A stretch of 64,000 nt of DNA, taken from contig NZ_BMNC01000021.1 in the NCBI RefSeq assembly GCF_014646255.1, positions 55,547 through 119,546 on the forward strand. Reading direction: 5' to 3'. Shown here piece by piece: positions 43,307 to 55,039 of this stretch. The DNA is from Lentzea pudingi (lineage in GTDB: Bacteria; Actinomycetota; Actinomycetes; Mycobacteriales; Pseudonocardiaceae). Every line of letters starts with the position of its first letter. Within the stretch, counting starts at the first letter, position 1. The position numbers were made by a program, and so were the translations under genes. The notes under the pieces are model-generated. The model did no database searches, was not told the DNA's origin, and saw only the letters and a program-made list of their open reading frames with translations.

Positions 43307-44164
43307 ATGGCGCAGTTCTCGCAGGAGACCTCCACCACGGGGGCGTTCGTCCGGCAGCCGAACCGCTTCACCGCACGGCCGGAGCCCGAACCGGGCCGCT
43401 ACCGGCTCGCGGTCAGCCTCGCCTGTCCGTGGGCACATCGCGCGGTCATCGTGCGCAAGCTGCTCAACCTCGAAAACGACATCTCACTGGCGGTCGTCGA
43501 TCCGATCCGCGACGAGAAGGGCTGGCGTTTCGAGGGCACCGACCCCGTCCTCGGCATCGACTACCTCAAACAGGCCTACGACAAGGCCGACCCGAGCTAC
43601 GAAGGCCGGGTCACCGTCCCAGCGCTGATCGACACCACGACCGGTGAGGTCGTCACCAACGACTACCCGCAGATCACCCTGGACCTCAGCCTGAAGTGGC
43701 GCCCGGAGAGCACCCTCTACCCGGAACACCTGCGCGAGCAGATCGACGCCTGGATCGAGCCGATCTTCCACAACGTCAACAACGGCGTCTACAAGGCCGG
43801 TTTCGCCACGTCGCAGGAGGCCTACGAGCAGGCCTACACGAACCTGTTCGCCGAACTGGACCGCATCGAGGCGCACCTCGGCACCCACACCCACCTGGTC
43901 GGGGAGCAGCTCACCGAGGCCGACATCCGGCTCTGGACCACGCTGGTCAGGTTCGACGCGGTCTACCACGGCCACTTCAAGTGCAACCGGAACAAGCTGA
44001 CCGAGATGCCGAACCTGTGGGAGTACGCGAAGCGTCTCTACGCGCAGTTCGGGGACACGGTGAACTGGGACCACATCAAGCGCCACTACTACGTGACGCA
44101 CCACGACATCAATCCGAGCGGGATCGTGCCGGCGGGCCCAGACCCGGAGGTCTGGACCCGCTAG
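43307..44164 (+). CDS. Glutathionyl-hydroquinone reductase-like (Xi-class GST) protein
   Basis: A 285-residue protein. The thioredoxin-like domain has the catalytic CPWAHR motif (Cys40), and the helical C-terminal domain has VYKAGFATSQEAYEQAY and DAVYHGHFKCNRN, typical of the ECM4/YqjG family. In Proteobacteria these enzymes reduce glutathionyl-quinones. Most actinobacteria use mycothiol rather than glutathione, so the physiological thiol here is probably different. Start at ATG 43307. Confidence 0.88.
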   Translation: MAQFSQETSTTGAFVRQPNRFTARPEPEPGRYRLAVSLACPWAHRAVIVRKLLNLENDISLAVVDPIRDEKGWRFEGTDPVLGIDYLKQAYDKADPSYEGRVTVPALIDTTTGEVVTNDYPQITLDLSLKWRPESTLYPEHLREQIDAWIEPIFHNVNNGVYKAGFATSQEAYEQAYTNLFAELDRIEAHLGTHTHLVGEQLTEADIRLWTTLVRFDAVYHGHFKCNRNKLTEMPNLWEYAKRLYAQFGDTVNWDHIKRHYYVTHHDINPSGIVPAGPDPEVWTR

Positions 44165-44173
44165 CGGTGAGAC

Positions 44174-45028
44174 TCAGTGGAAGGTGTGCTCGGGGCCGGG
44201 GAACTGGTGCCCGCGCACCTCGTTGGCGAACTCGGCCGCCGCGCCCAGCATGACGTTGCCGATGTCCGCGTAGCGCTTGACGAACCGGGGTGCCTTGCCG
44301 CGGTTCAGGCCCATCATGTCCTGCCACACCAGCACCTGGGCGTCGGTGTCCGGACCGGCGCCGATGCCCACGGTCGGGATGACGAGGTCGTGCGTGATCT
44401 GCTTCGCGACCTCGGCGGTCACCATCTCCAGCACGACCGCGAACGCACCCGCCTCCTGCACGGCCGCCGCGTCCTGCAGCACCACGTCGTGGTTCTCGTG
44501 ACGGCCCTGCACGCGGTAGCCGCCCAGCTGGTGCTCGGACTGCGGGGTGAAGCCGATGTGCGCCATGACCGGGATGCCGGCGGCCGTGATCGCGCGGATG
44601 TGCGGTGCGAAGTAGGCGCCGCCCTCCAGCTTGACCGCGTGGGCCTGGCCTTCCTTCATGAACCGGACCGCCGTCGCCACGGCCTGCTCGACCGACACCT
44701 GGTAGGAGCCGAACGGCAGGTCAGCGACCACGAGAGAGCGCTTGACCGAACGCGTCACCGCGCGTACGAGCGGGATGAGCTCGTCCACGGTGACCGGCAG
44801 GGAGGTGTCGTTGCCGTAGACGGTGTTCGACGCCGAGTCGCCGACCAGCAGGACGGGGATGCCGGCCTCGTCGAAGATCGAGGCGGTGAAGGTGTCGTAC
44901 GAGGTGAGCATGGGCCACGGCTCGCCGCGTTCCTTCATCTCACGCAGGTGGTGCACGCGGACGCGCTTGGCCGGGGGCTTCTGGCCCGCTCCGGAGCCGT
45001 ACGGCGCGGAAACTTCGGCAGTGGTCAT
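44174..45028 (-). CDS. panB: 3-methyl-2-oxobutanoate hydroxymethyltransferase
   Basis: A 284-residue (beta/alpha)8 enzyme of pantothenate synthesis, adding a hydroxymethyl group from methylenetetrahydrofolate to ketoisovalerate. Metal and substrate motifs: VGDSASNTVYGNDTSLPVTV, VADLPFGSY, VKLEGG and VLEMV. Position matches M. tuberculosis panB next to the secreted peptidase genes. Confidence 0.95.
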   Translation of the reverse strand: MTTAEVSAPYGSGAGQKPPAKRVRVHHLREMKERGEPWPMLTSYDTFTASIFDEAGIPVLLVGDSASNTVYGNDTSLPVTVDELIPLVRAVTRSVKRSLVVADLPFGSYQVSVEQAVATAVRFMKEGQAHAVKLEGGAYFAPHIRAITAAGIPVMAHIGFTPQSEHQLGGYRVQGRHENHDVVLQDAAAVQEAGAFAVVLEMVTAEVAKQITHDLVIPTVGIGAGPDTDAQVLVWQDMMGLNRGKAPRFVKRYADIGNVMLGAAAEFANEVRGHQFPGPEHTFH

Positions 45029-45145
45029 CGTCGACCGGTCCTTTCCTCGAGGCCCGCGTACGCAGGTCCCCGGGTGCTTGGTGCACGGTTGCCGAACACC
45101 AGAGTGGCACCGTTGGCGAAGAACGGAACAGCGATGCGGCCACCG

Positions 45146-46006
45146 TCACACGCCTGGCCCCTCGAATCGCTCGTCGGGCACGCCCTTGAGCGATTCACGA
45201 ACCGCCATGACCACGGCGTCCGGCCGATCCATCTGAATCATGTGGCGGCTGCCGGGCACGGGCACGTTGCGCCCCCACGGCACGAGAGCGGCCAACGAGC
45301 GGTGCTCCGGCCACACCTTCCGTCCGGCCGTGAGCACCAACCAGGGCACCCGAGGCAACGGCCGGCGCTTCCGCAGCCGTTCGAGCGTCGCCACCTGGCC
45401 GGGGTACGACGCGAGCTCCCACAGCACCGCCCGCCCGACGCCGGGCCGCCGGTAGACGAGTTCGACCAGGTCAGAGGGCGCGGGATCGGTCATGCCGAGC
45501 GTCGAGACGGCCGTCAGCAGGTTGCGGAACGCGTGCCCGTACCGCTGCGTGATCCGGGCGCCGAGCCAGCGGCTGCCGATCGCCCGCACGCCCTGCGCGA
45601 TCACCGCCGACACGTCGAACGGGGCTCCCGCGCCCGGCGCCTCGGCGTCGGGGTCCAGCAGGATCACCCCGTCGACCCGGTGCGGCCGCAGCCGCGCGTA
45701 GGCCTCGACGTGCATCGACGCCATCGAGTGCCCGACCAGGATCGCCCGCGGCACCCCGCGCAGCACCGCGTCCAGCACGGCCACCTCGCGCGCCAGTGAC
45801 GGCCCGCGCCGGGCGGGTCCGCTCATACCGAGGCCGGGCCGGTCGAACACGATCACCCGAGCGTGTGGTTCGAGCAGCCGCACCGTGCGGTCCCAGTCGA
45901 ACCACGCCCCGCCCAGGCCCGAGCTGAGCACGACGACGGGCCGGTCGACACGCCCGGACGTGGCGACATGCACCCGCCCGGCCGAAGACGGAATCATGGC
46001 GGTCAT
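45146..46006 (-). CDS. Alpha/beta hydrolase
   Basis: A 286-residue alpha/beta hydrolase. Nucleophile in ILVGHSMASMHVEAYA, oxyanion region VVLSSGLGGAWFDWD, and the C-terminal GSRHMIQMDRPDAV supplies the His. Substrate unknown. It starts 21 bases from the divergent lysX. The ATG at 46004-46006 has GAGG upstream; a second ATG lies three codons later. Confidence 0.83.
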   Translation of the reverse strand: MTAMIPSSAGRVHVATSGRVDRPVVVLSSGLGGAWFDWDRTVRLLEPHARVIVFDRPGLGMSGPARRGPSLAREVAVLDAVLRGVPRAILVGHSMASMHVEAYARLRPHRVDGVILLDPDAEAPGAGAPFDVSAVIAQGVRAIGSRWLGARITQRYGHAFRNLLTAVSTLGMTDPAPSDLVELVYRRPGVGRAVLWELASYPGQVATLERLRKRRPLPRVPWLVLTAGRKVWPEHRSLAALVPWGRNVPVPGSRHMIQMDRPDAVVMAVRESLKGVPDERFEGPGV

Positions 46007-46027
46007 CAGCTGACCTCGGGAGTGGTA

Positions 46028-49270
<3,243 letters not shown>

Positions 49271-49276
49271 TCGGGC

Positions 49277-49924
49277 TCAGTGGTTCAGGTAGGCCAGGAC
49301 TGCTTGCACCCGGCGGTCCCCGGCGCCGTCCTCGGAGTTCAGCCCGAGCTTGAGGAACACGTTGCCGACGTGCTTGTGCACGGCGCCGGCGCTGACCACG
49401 AGCCGTTCCCCGATGGCGGCGTTCGACAACCCCTGCGCCATCAGGCCGAGGACCTCGCGCTCACGAGGTGACAGCACGCTGAGCGCGTCGTCCGACCGAC
49501 GCCGCACGAGGAGTTGTGACACCACCTCGGGGTCGAGCGCCGTGCCGCCGTTCGCGACGCGGTGCAGCGAGTCGAGGAAGTCCGCGACCTTGCCGACGCG
49601 TTCCTTGAGCAGGTAGCCGACGCCGCCGCTGGTGCCGGCGAGCAGTTCGTGCGCGTAGCTCTGCTCGACCCAGGCGCTGAGGACGAGCACGGCCAGTTTC
49701 GGGTGCCTGCGCCGTGCCTCCACGGCGGCCTTGAGGCCTTCGTCCGTGAACGTCGGTGGCATCCGCACGTCGACCACGGCGATGTCCGGCTCGTGCTCGG
49801 CCACGGCGTCGAGGAAGTCCACGGGGTTGTCCGCAGCTGCCGCCACTTCGAGGCCTTCGTTGCGCAACAACAACGTCAGCCCCTCGCGGAGCAGCGCGTC
49901 GTCTTCCGCGATCACGATGCGCAT
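49277..49924 (-). CDS. NarL/LuxR-type response regulator
   Basis: A 215-residue regulator. The receiver has EDD near residue 8 and the phospho-acceptor Asp in IAVVDVRMPP. The C-terminal LuxR helix-turn-helix reads LSPREREVLGLMAQGLSNAA, then VHKHVGNVFLKLGL. It is two bases downstream of the partner kinase on the same strand and converges with lysX, suggesting but not proving control of envelope functions. Confidence 0.93.
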   Translation of the reverse strand: MRIVIAEDDALLREGLTLLLRNEGLEVAAAADNPVDFLDAVAEHEPDIAVVDVRMPPTFTDEGLKAAVEARRRHPKLAVLVLSAWVEQSYAHELLAGTSGGVGYLLKERVGKVADFLDSLHRVANGGTALDPEVVSQLLVRRRSDDALSVLSPREREVLGLMAQGLSNAAIGERLVVSAGAVHKHVGNVFLKLGLNSEDGAGDRRVQAVLAYLNH

Positions 49925-49926
49925 GG

Positions 49927-51117
49927 TCACCTCCCCACCGGCAGCACGACGGTGAGCACGGTAGGCCCGCCCTCGGGACTGCTCATCTCCGCGTTGCCGT
50001 CCAACGCCGCCACCCTGCCGCGAATGCCGTCCAACCCCGTCCCCCGCTTCTCGTCCGCGCCACCCTTGCCGTCGTCGTGCACGATGACGGTGAGCTGGTC
50101 GCCGTTGATGCCCAGACTGACCCACGCATGCCGCGCGCCGCTGTGCTTGGCCACGTTGGTGAGCGCCTCGGCCACCGCGAAGTACGCCGCCGCCTCCACC
50201 GCCGCGGGCAACCGGCCGAGATGATCGGCCTGCAGCACGCACGGCACCGGACACCGCGCCGCCAGCGCCTGGATCGCCCCGTCCAGTCCCAGATCCTCCA
50301 GCACCGGCGGGTGGATGCTGCGCACGACGTTCCGAAGTTCTTCGAGAGCGTCACCCGCCGCGTCCTGGGCCCTCAGCAATGCTGCCAGCGCGTTGTCGGG
50401 GTTCTGCTTGAGGGTGCGTTCCGCGATGCCGAGCATCATGACCACGCCGACCAGCTTGTTCTGGGTGCCGTCGTGCAGGTTCCGCTCGATGCGGCGCAGT
50501 TCGGCTCCGTGCGCCTGGAGTGCGGCTGCTCTGGTCGCGACGACCTCGGCCAGGCGCTTCTCCAGTGACGCTTTTGGTGGAGCCAGCATTTTCTTCGCCC
50601 ACTTCGCGTCCAGGTCCGCCAGTTTCGGGAGCTGGAGGAGGATCAGGGTGAGCACGATCGCGATCGGCACGCTCAGCAACGCCTTCGGCCACGAGTCGAC
50701 GCGCAGGCCGAACGAGTTCTCGATCCCGGCCGGACTCGCCCACCAGGTCAGCAGGACGATCGGCTGCTGGACCAGCGCACCGGGGATGCCGATCGCTATC
50801 GACCCGAAGAGGGTGCCGAACAGGGCGTGGGTGATCAGCCAGAGGCCGTCTCTGCGGCTGTCCGGGTCGGCCAGGACTCGTTGTGCTCGGTGCAGCCATG
50901 GGCCGTCGAGCGGTGGCGGTGAGGGGGTTCGGTCGCCGGTGTAGCGGGTTAGGCGTTGTCGGTCGAAGTCGACGATTCGGCGGATGTGGGGGGCGGTGAT
51001 CGGGAGTAGCGGGAGGATCACCACGGACAGCAGGAGGATGCCGATGGCCAGCCAGGAGGCGATGGCCGTCAGCAGGCCGGTCGCCAGGTAGATCAGCGCT
51101 GCCCAGATCCGTTTCAT
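49927..51117 (-). CDS. Sensor histidine kinase (HisKA_3/NarX type)
   Basis: A 396-residue membrane kinase. Four or so transmembrane helices lie in the first 190 residues. The HisKA_3 dimerisation domain has the phospho-His in RIERNLHDGTQNKLV, and the HATPase motifs are EALTNVAKHSGA and VIVHDDGKGG, GTGLDGIRGRV. It phosphorylates the adjacent response regulator. The sensor part is purely intramembrane with short loops, so a membrane or envelope signal is likely. Confidence 0.92.
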   Translation of the reverse strand: MKRIWAALIYLATGLLTAIASWLAIGILLLSVVILPLLPITAPHIRRIVDFDRQRLTRYTGDRTPSPPPLDGPWLHRAQRVLADPDSRRDGLWLITHALFGTLFGSIAIGIPGALVQQPIVLLTWWASPAGIENSFGLRVDSWPKALLSVPIAIVLTLILLQLPKLADLDAKWAKKMLAPPKASLEKRLAEVVATRAAALQAHGAELRRIERNLHDGTQNKLVGVVMMLGIAERTLKQNPDNALAALLRAQDAAGDALEELRNVVRSIHPPVLEDLGLDGAIQALAARCPVPCVLQADHLGRLPAAVEAAAYFAVAEALTNVAKHSGARHAWVSLGINGDQLTVIVHDDGKGGADEKRGTGLDGIRGRVAALDGNAEMSSPEGGPTVLTVVLPVGR

Positions 51118-51286
51118 GTGGAGAAACGTAGCTGGGCGGTCTGGGCTCGCGCGGTGGAGCAGGCTCTACTCCTGACGCGGGTCGGCTTTTGGTCGCTGGT
51201 GCCGGTTCCAGCGGGGTTGGTTGCGTCCCTGGGGCCACGGTTGCCTTGCGAGGGTGCTTGCGCGGGTCATGACGGATCAAGGGCTA

Positions 51287-51412
51287 GCGATTGGGGCTTG
51301 ACCTTGAGCCTCTGGCGGGATGCGTAGACGGCCGGAAAAGGCCGGGCTGAGAAGCGCCCGGCCGTGCCCGTGAGGGTGGCATCCCGCCCCCTCAAGGTAA
51401 AGCCCCAATCGC
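51287..51412. repeat. 126-bp imperfect palindrome (possible mobile/REP-like or structural RNA element)
   Basis: The two 22-base ends (51287-51308 and 51391-51412) are inverted copies with one mismatch. Inside are a second perfect pair of ten bases (51314-51323 with 51379-51388) and a GC-rich inner hairpin (51340-51347 with 51356-51363). Such nested symmetry resembles MITEs or REP-type elements, and as RNA would fold into one long hairpin. No transposase is present. Confidence 0.65.
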
Positions 51413-51594
51413 CCTTCACTGGGCCCACCGCAACCAGGGTGCACGAGGTTCACACGGCTCGCTGCGCATCGCCACGCCAGGACTCGTAGATGGGCGGCTT
51501 GCATTGCTGGCTTACCGGTTGGCACCGCGCGCCGGGCCTGGTCCGAGATTGGTCTGCGTTGGCGAGTGCGGTTGACACCATGCAAGTGCCCGCC

Positions 51595-51657
51595 GCACCC
51601 GGCACCGCGCCGCACCCGGCACCGCGCCGCACCCGGCACCGCGCCGCACCCGGCACC
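51595..51657. repeat. 17-bp tandem repeat, about 3.7 copies
   Basis: The unit GCACCCGGCACCGCGCC occurs three times exactly (51595-51645), plus 12 bases of a fourth. The sequence after it remains a degenerate GC-rich version. No function is evident; it lies 78 bases beyond the nadE stop. Confidence 0.85.
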
Positions 51658-51734
51658 CGCACCACACGCCGCACTCGTCGCCGCGCCCGGCACAGCCAGC
51701 ACCAGCCCCTCTCGCCCGGCTGGTGCCGAGCCGA

Positions 51735-53447
51735 TCAGCCCTCGCGCCACCCGCTCGTGATCGGCAGCCTCCGGTCCCGCCCGAACGCCTTGTTCGAGAT
51801 CTTCGTGCCCGGCGGGTACTGGCGGCGCTTGTACTCGGCCTTGTCGACCATCCGCAGCACCCGGTCGACCAGTTCGGGCGAGTGTCCGGCTGCCAGCAGG
51901 GCGTCGTAGCCGCGGTCGCAGTGGACGTAGTCGTCCAGCAGTGCGTCGAGGATCTCGTAGTCCGGGAGCGAGTCGGTGTCGACCTGGCCTGGGCGCAGTT
52001 CGGCCGAGGGGGGCTTGGAGATCGAGTTCTCCGGGATGGGCGGGTTCTCGCCGCGCTTCTCGGCCTCGGCGTTGCGCCACTTCGCCAGGTCCCAGACCAG
52101 GGTCTTCAGCACGTCCTTGATCGGGGCGTAGCCGCCTACCGCGTCGCCGTAGATGGTCGAGTAGCCGACCGCGAGCTCGGACTTGTTGCCCGTCGCCAAA
52201 ACCAAATGCCCATGCTGGTTCGACAGCGCCATCAGCAGCATGCCGCGGCACCTGGCCTGGATGTTCTCCTCGGCGAGGCCTGTCAGCTTCAGCTGCGAGA
52301 CGTACACGTCGACCATCTCGCCGATCGGTTCGGTGGTGAAGTGCAGGCCGGTGCGTTCTGCCATGTCGGACGCGTCCGAGCGCGAGTGTTCCGACGAGTA
52401 CGAGGACGGCATCGAGACGCCGTAGACCGCGTCGGCGCCTAGGGCGTCCACGGCCAGAGAGGCGACCACGGCCGAGTCGATGCCGCCGGACAGGCCGAGC
52501 ACCACGGACCGGAAGCCGTTCTTGTGCACGTAGTCGCGCAGGCCCGTCACGAGTGCGTGCCACACCTCTGCCTCGTCGGACAGCGGTTCGAACACGCGAG
52601 GTGCGGGCAACGGTTCGTATGCAGGGACCGCATCCGAGAGGAACACGCGGCGCACGTAGAAGTCGCCGATCTGGCCCTGTTCGTACTCGCGGCCGCCCGG
52701 CAGGTCGAAGTCCACGAACATCAGGTGCTCGACGAACTGCGGCGCGCGCCCGACCAGGCGGCCCTCTGCGGACACGACCAGCGAGTCGCCGTCGAACACG
52801 AGCTCGTCCTGGCCGCCGACCAGGTTGCAGTAGGCGAGCGGGGCGTGGGCCTCGGCGGCGCGGCGTGCGACCAGCGGTAGGCGCTGGTCGTCCTTGTTGC
52901 GCTCGTAGGGCGAGGCGTTGGGCGAGACCACGACGTCGACGCCGGCGTCACCGAGAGCGGTGATCGGGCCGCCGTCCTGCCACAGGTCCTCGCAGATCAC
53001 CATGCCGACCTCGACACCGTTGATCCGCACGATGTCCAGCGACGAACCCGGCTTGAAGTACCGGCGCTCGTCGAACACGCCGTAGTTCGGCAGGTGGTGC
53101 TTGCTCTGCCGCGCGACGACGCGTCCGCCGTGCAGCACGGCGACGGCGTTGCGCGGGCCGACGGAGTCGTGCTCCAGGTAGCCGACGACGGCGGCGACGT
53201 CACCCAGGCCCGCGGCCTCGAGGGAACCCGCCAGCGTCTCCAGGGCCTCCGCCGAGGCGCGCGCGAACGAGGTCCGGATCGCCAGGTCCTCGACCGGGTA
53301 CCCGGTCAGCACCATCTCGGGGAACACGGCGACGTGAGCACCGCCCTCGCGGGCCTTGCGCGTCCAGTCCACGACCAGCGACGCGTTGCCCTGAAGATCA
53401 CCAACAGTGGCGTTGACCTGGGCCAGCGCGATCCGAAGCTGCGGCAT
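51735..53447 (-). CDS. nadE: Glutamine-dependent NAD+ synthetase
   Basis: A 570-residue two-domain enzyme. The N-terminal nitrilase domain has the Glu-Lys-Cys triad in FPEMVLTGYP, SKHHLPNYG and MVICEDLW. The C-terminal synthetase has the ATP loop LGLSGGIDSAVVAS and ATGNKSELAVGYST. It makes NAD from deamido-NAD using glutamine nitrogen. I chose ATG at 53445-53447; an in-frame ATG at 53463-53465 has no ribosome site. Divergent from the lipoprotein peptidase gene, 29 bases away. Confidence 0.94.
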   Translation of the reverse strand: MPQLRIALAQVNATVGDLQGNASLVVDWTRKAREGGAHVAVFPEMVLTGYPVEDLAIRTSFARASAEALETLAGSLEAAGLGDVAAVVGYLEHDSVGPRNAVAVLHGGRVVARQSKHHLPNYGVFDERRYFKPGSSLDIVRINGVEVGMVICEDLWQDGGPITALGDAGVDVVVSPNASPYERNKDDQRLPLVARRAAEAHAPLAYCNLVGGQDELVFDGDSLVVSAEGRLVGRAPQFVEHLMFVDFDLPGGREYEQGQIGDFYVRRVFLSDAVPAYEPLPAPRVFEPLSDEAEVWHALVTGLRDYVHKNGFRSVVLGLSGGIDSAVVASLAVDALGADAVYGVSMPSSYSSEHSRSDASDMAERTGLHFTTEPIGEMVDVYVSQLKLTGLAEENIQARCRGMLLMALSNQHGHLVLATGNKSELAVGYSTIYGDAVGGYAPIKDVLKTLVWDLAKWRNAEAEKRGENPPIPENSISKPPSAELRPGQVDTDSLPDYEILDALLDDYVHCDRGYDALLAAGHSPELVDRVLRMVDKAEYKRRQYPPGTKISNKAFGRDRRLPITSGWREG

Positions 53448-53476
53448 GCCCTCATCATCTCCCATACCATCGGGCT

Positions 53477-55039
53477 GTGGCCCGTCTCTTGAGCGTGTTG
53501 CTCGTCATTCCGCTGCTCGCGTCCTGCACGTCGATCGTCGAAGGGGCCGCCAAACCGGGCGTGACCTTCGAAAAGGTCGGTCCGGCGGGTGTCGTTCCCG
53601 CCGGTTTGGAGGAGTTCTACGGCCAGCAGCTCGCCTGGGAGAACTGCGAGCCGTACGCCACGACGGGGTCGAGCCGGGACGCGTACGGCAAGAGGCGTGA
53701 CGTCGAGTGCACCCGCCTGAGGGTTCCCCTCGACTACAGCAAGCCAACCGGCGACACGATCACCATCGGCGTCCTCCGGTACAAGGCCACGGGGCAGAAG
53801 ATCGGCTCGTTGCTCACGAACCCCGGCGGCCCCGGCGCGTCCGGCATGGCGTCGGCCGCCGGCATGGTCGCGGCCTACCGCAAGACCGAGCTCGCGGCGA
53901 AGTTCGACCTCATCGGATTCGACCCGCGGGGCATCGGCGCGAGCGAGCCGGCGGTCAGCTGCCTCACCGGACCGGAGCGCGACGCGGAGCGTTTGGACCT
54001 CGACACGGACACTTCTCCGGCCGGAATCGCCCAAACGGAGCAAGAGAACAAGGCGTATGCCGAGAAGTGTGCCGCCGGTACAAAATTCGGTGCGTCAATG
54101 CTCGCCAATTTGGGCACGCGGGACGTAGTTAAGGACATGGATGTCCTCCGCTCTGCGCTCGGCGACGCGAAGCTGAGCTACGTCGGGTACTCGTACGGCA
54201 CCCGCATAGGCACTGAATACGCCGAGACCTTCCCCCAGAACGTGCGCGCGCTCATCCTCGACGGTGCCGTCGACCCGACCCAGGACCAGCTCGCGTCGCT
54301 GGTCGCACAGGCGGCCGGCTTCCAGAAGGCGTTCGACGAGTTCGTGAAGTGGTGCCGAGGCAAGAAGGACTGCCCCCTCGGCGCCGACGCCAACGCGAGC
54401 TTCCGGCAGCTCACCACACCGTTGATCCAGAAACCGGTGGACGTGGGCGACCGCAGGCTGTCCTACAACGACGCCATCACCGCCGCGATCCAGGCGATGT
54501 ACTCGGAACAGCTCTGGCCGATCCTGCTCACGGGCCTCCAGGAGCTGACGAACGGCAAGGGCTCCACGATGCTGCGGCTCGCCGACGCCTACTTCGACCG
54601 CGACGAGCAGGGCCAGTACTCGACCATCACCGACGCATTCAACGCAGTGCACTGCGTGGACGACGCACGGCTGACGGACAAGAACGCGCTGCTCGAGACC
54701 CAGAAGCAGTACAAGGCGGCAGCGCCGTTCCTCGACGACGGCAACCCTCCGGGTGCGGCCCTCGACTCGTGCGCGTTCTGGCCGGCTCCGGTGACCGCGC
54801 GCACGGGCCCACCCAAGGCTGACGGCATCCCGCCGCTGCTGGTCATCTCCACGACCGGTGACCCGGCCACGCCCTACGAGGCGGGCGTGAACCTGGCCAA
54901 AGCGCTCAACTCGCGGCTGCTCACGTTCGAAGGCGTCCAGCACACGGTCTTCCTGCAGGGTGACCAGTGCGTGGACTCCGCCGGTGTGAAGTACCTGATC
55001 GACCAGACGTTGCCCGCCGACGGAACCCGGTGCGCCTAA
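53477..55039 (+). CDS. Secreted lipoprotein peptidase, CaeA/Hip1-like (Rv2224c/Rv2223c family)
   Basis: A 520-residue lipoprotein. A lipobox LLASC places the acylated Cys at residue 17. The catalytic domain is an S33-type alpha/beta hydrolase with NPGGPGASG oxyanion loop, nucleophile in YVGYSYGTRIG, acid in STTGDPATP and His in GVQHTVFLQ. A TAP-like C-terminal domain is present. In mycobacteria such enzymes are envelope serine proteases. Starts at GTG. The next gene starts directly after its stop. Confidence 0.9.
   Translation: MARLLSVLLVIPLLASCTSIVEGAAKPGVTFEKVGPAGVVPAGLEEFYGQQLAWENCEPYATTGSSRDAYGKRRDVECTRLRVPLDYSKPTGDTITIGVLRYKATGQKIGSLLTNPGGPGASGMASAAGMVAAYRKTELAAKFDLIGFDPRGIGASEPAVSCLTGPERDAERLDLDTDTSPAGIAQTEQENKAYAEKCAAGTKFGASMLANLGTRDVVKDMDVLRSALGDAKLSYVGYSYGTRIGTEYAETFPQNVRALILDGAVDPTQDQLASLVAQAAGFQKAFDEFVKWCRGKKDCPLGADANASFRQLTTPLIQKPVDVGDRRLSYNDAITAAIQAMYSEQLWPILLTGLQELTNGKGSTMLRLADAYFDRDEQGQYSTITDAFNAVHCVDDARLTDKNALLETQKQYKAAAPFLDDGNPPGAALDSCAFWPAPVTARTGPPKADGIPPLLVISTTGDPATPYEAGVNLAKALNSRLLTFEGVQHTVFLQGDQCVDSAGVKYLIDQTLPADGTRCA

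Larger units (their letters stand above)
51118..51734. other. 617-bp gap with palindromic element and tandem repeats
   Basis: No gene with convincing codon use. It contains the long imperfect palindrome at 51287-51412 and the 17-bp tandem repeats at 51595-51657, described separately. A TTGACA sequence lies at 51572-51577 with no matching -10. The kinase promoter should be close to 51118-51280 but is not obvious. Confidence 0.6.

Noticed and set aside
51595..51657. Possible CRISPR array
   Set aside because: Repeats are contiguous 17-mers with no spacers and no cas genes.
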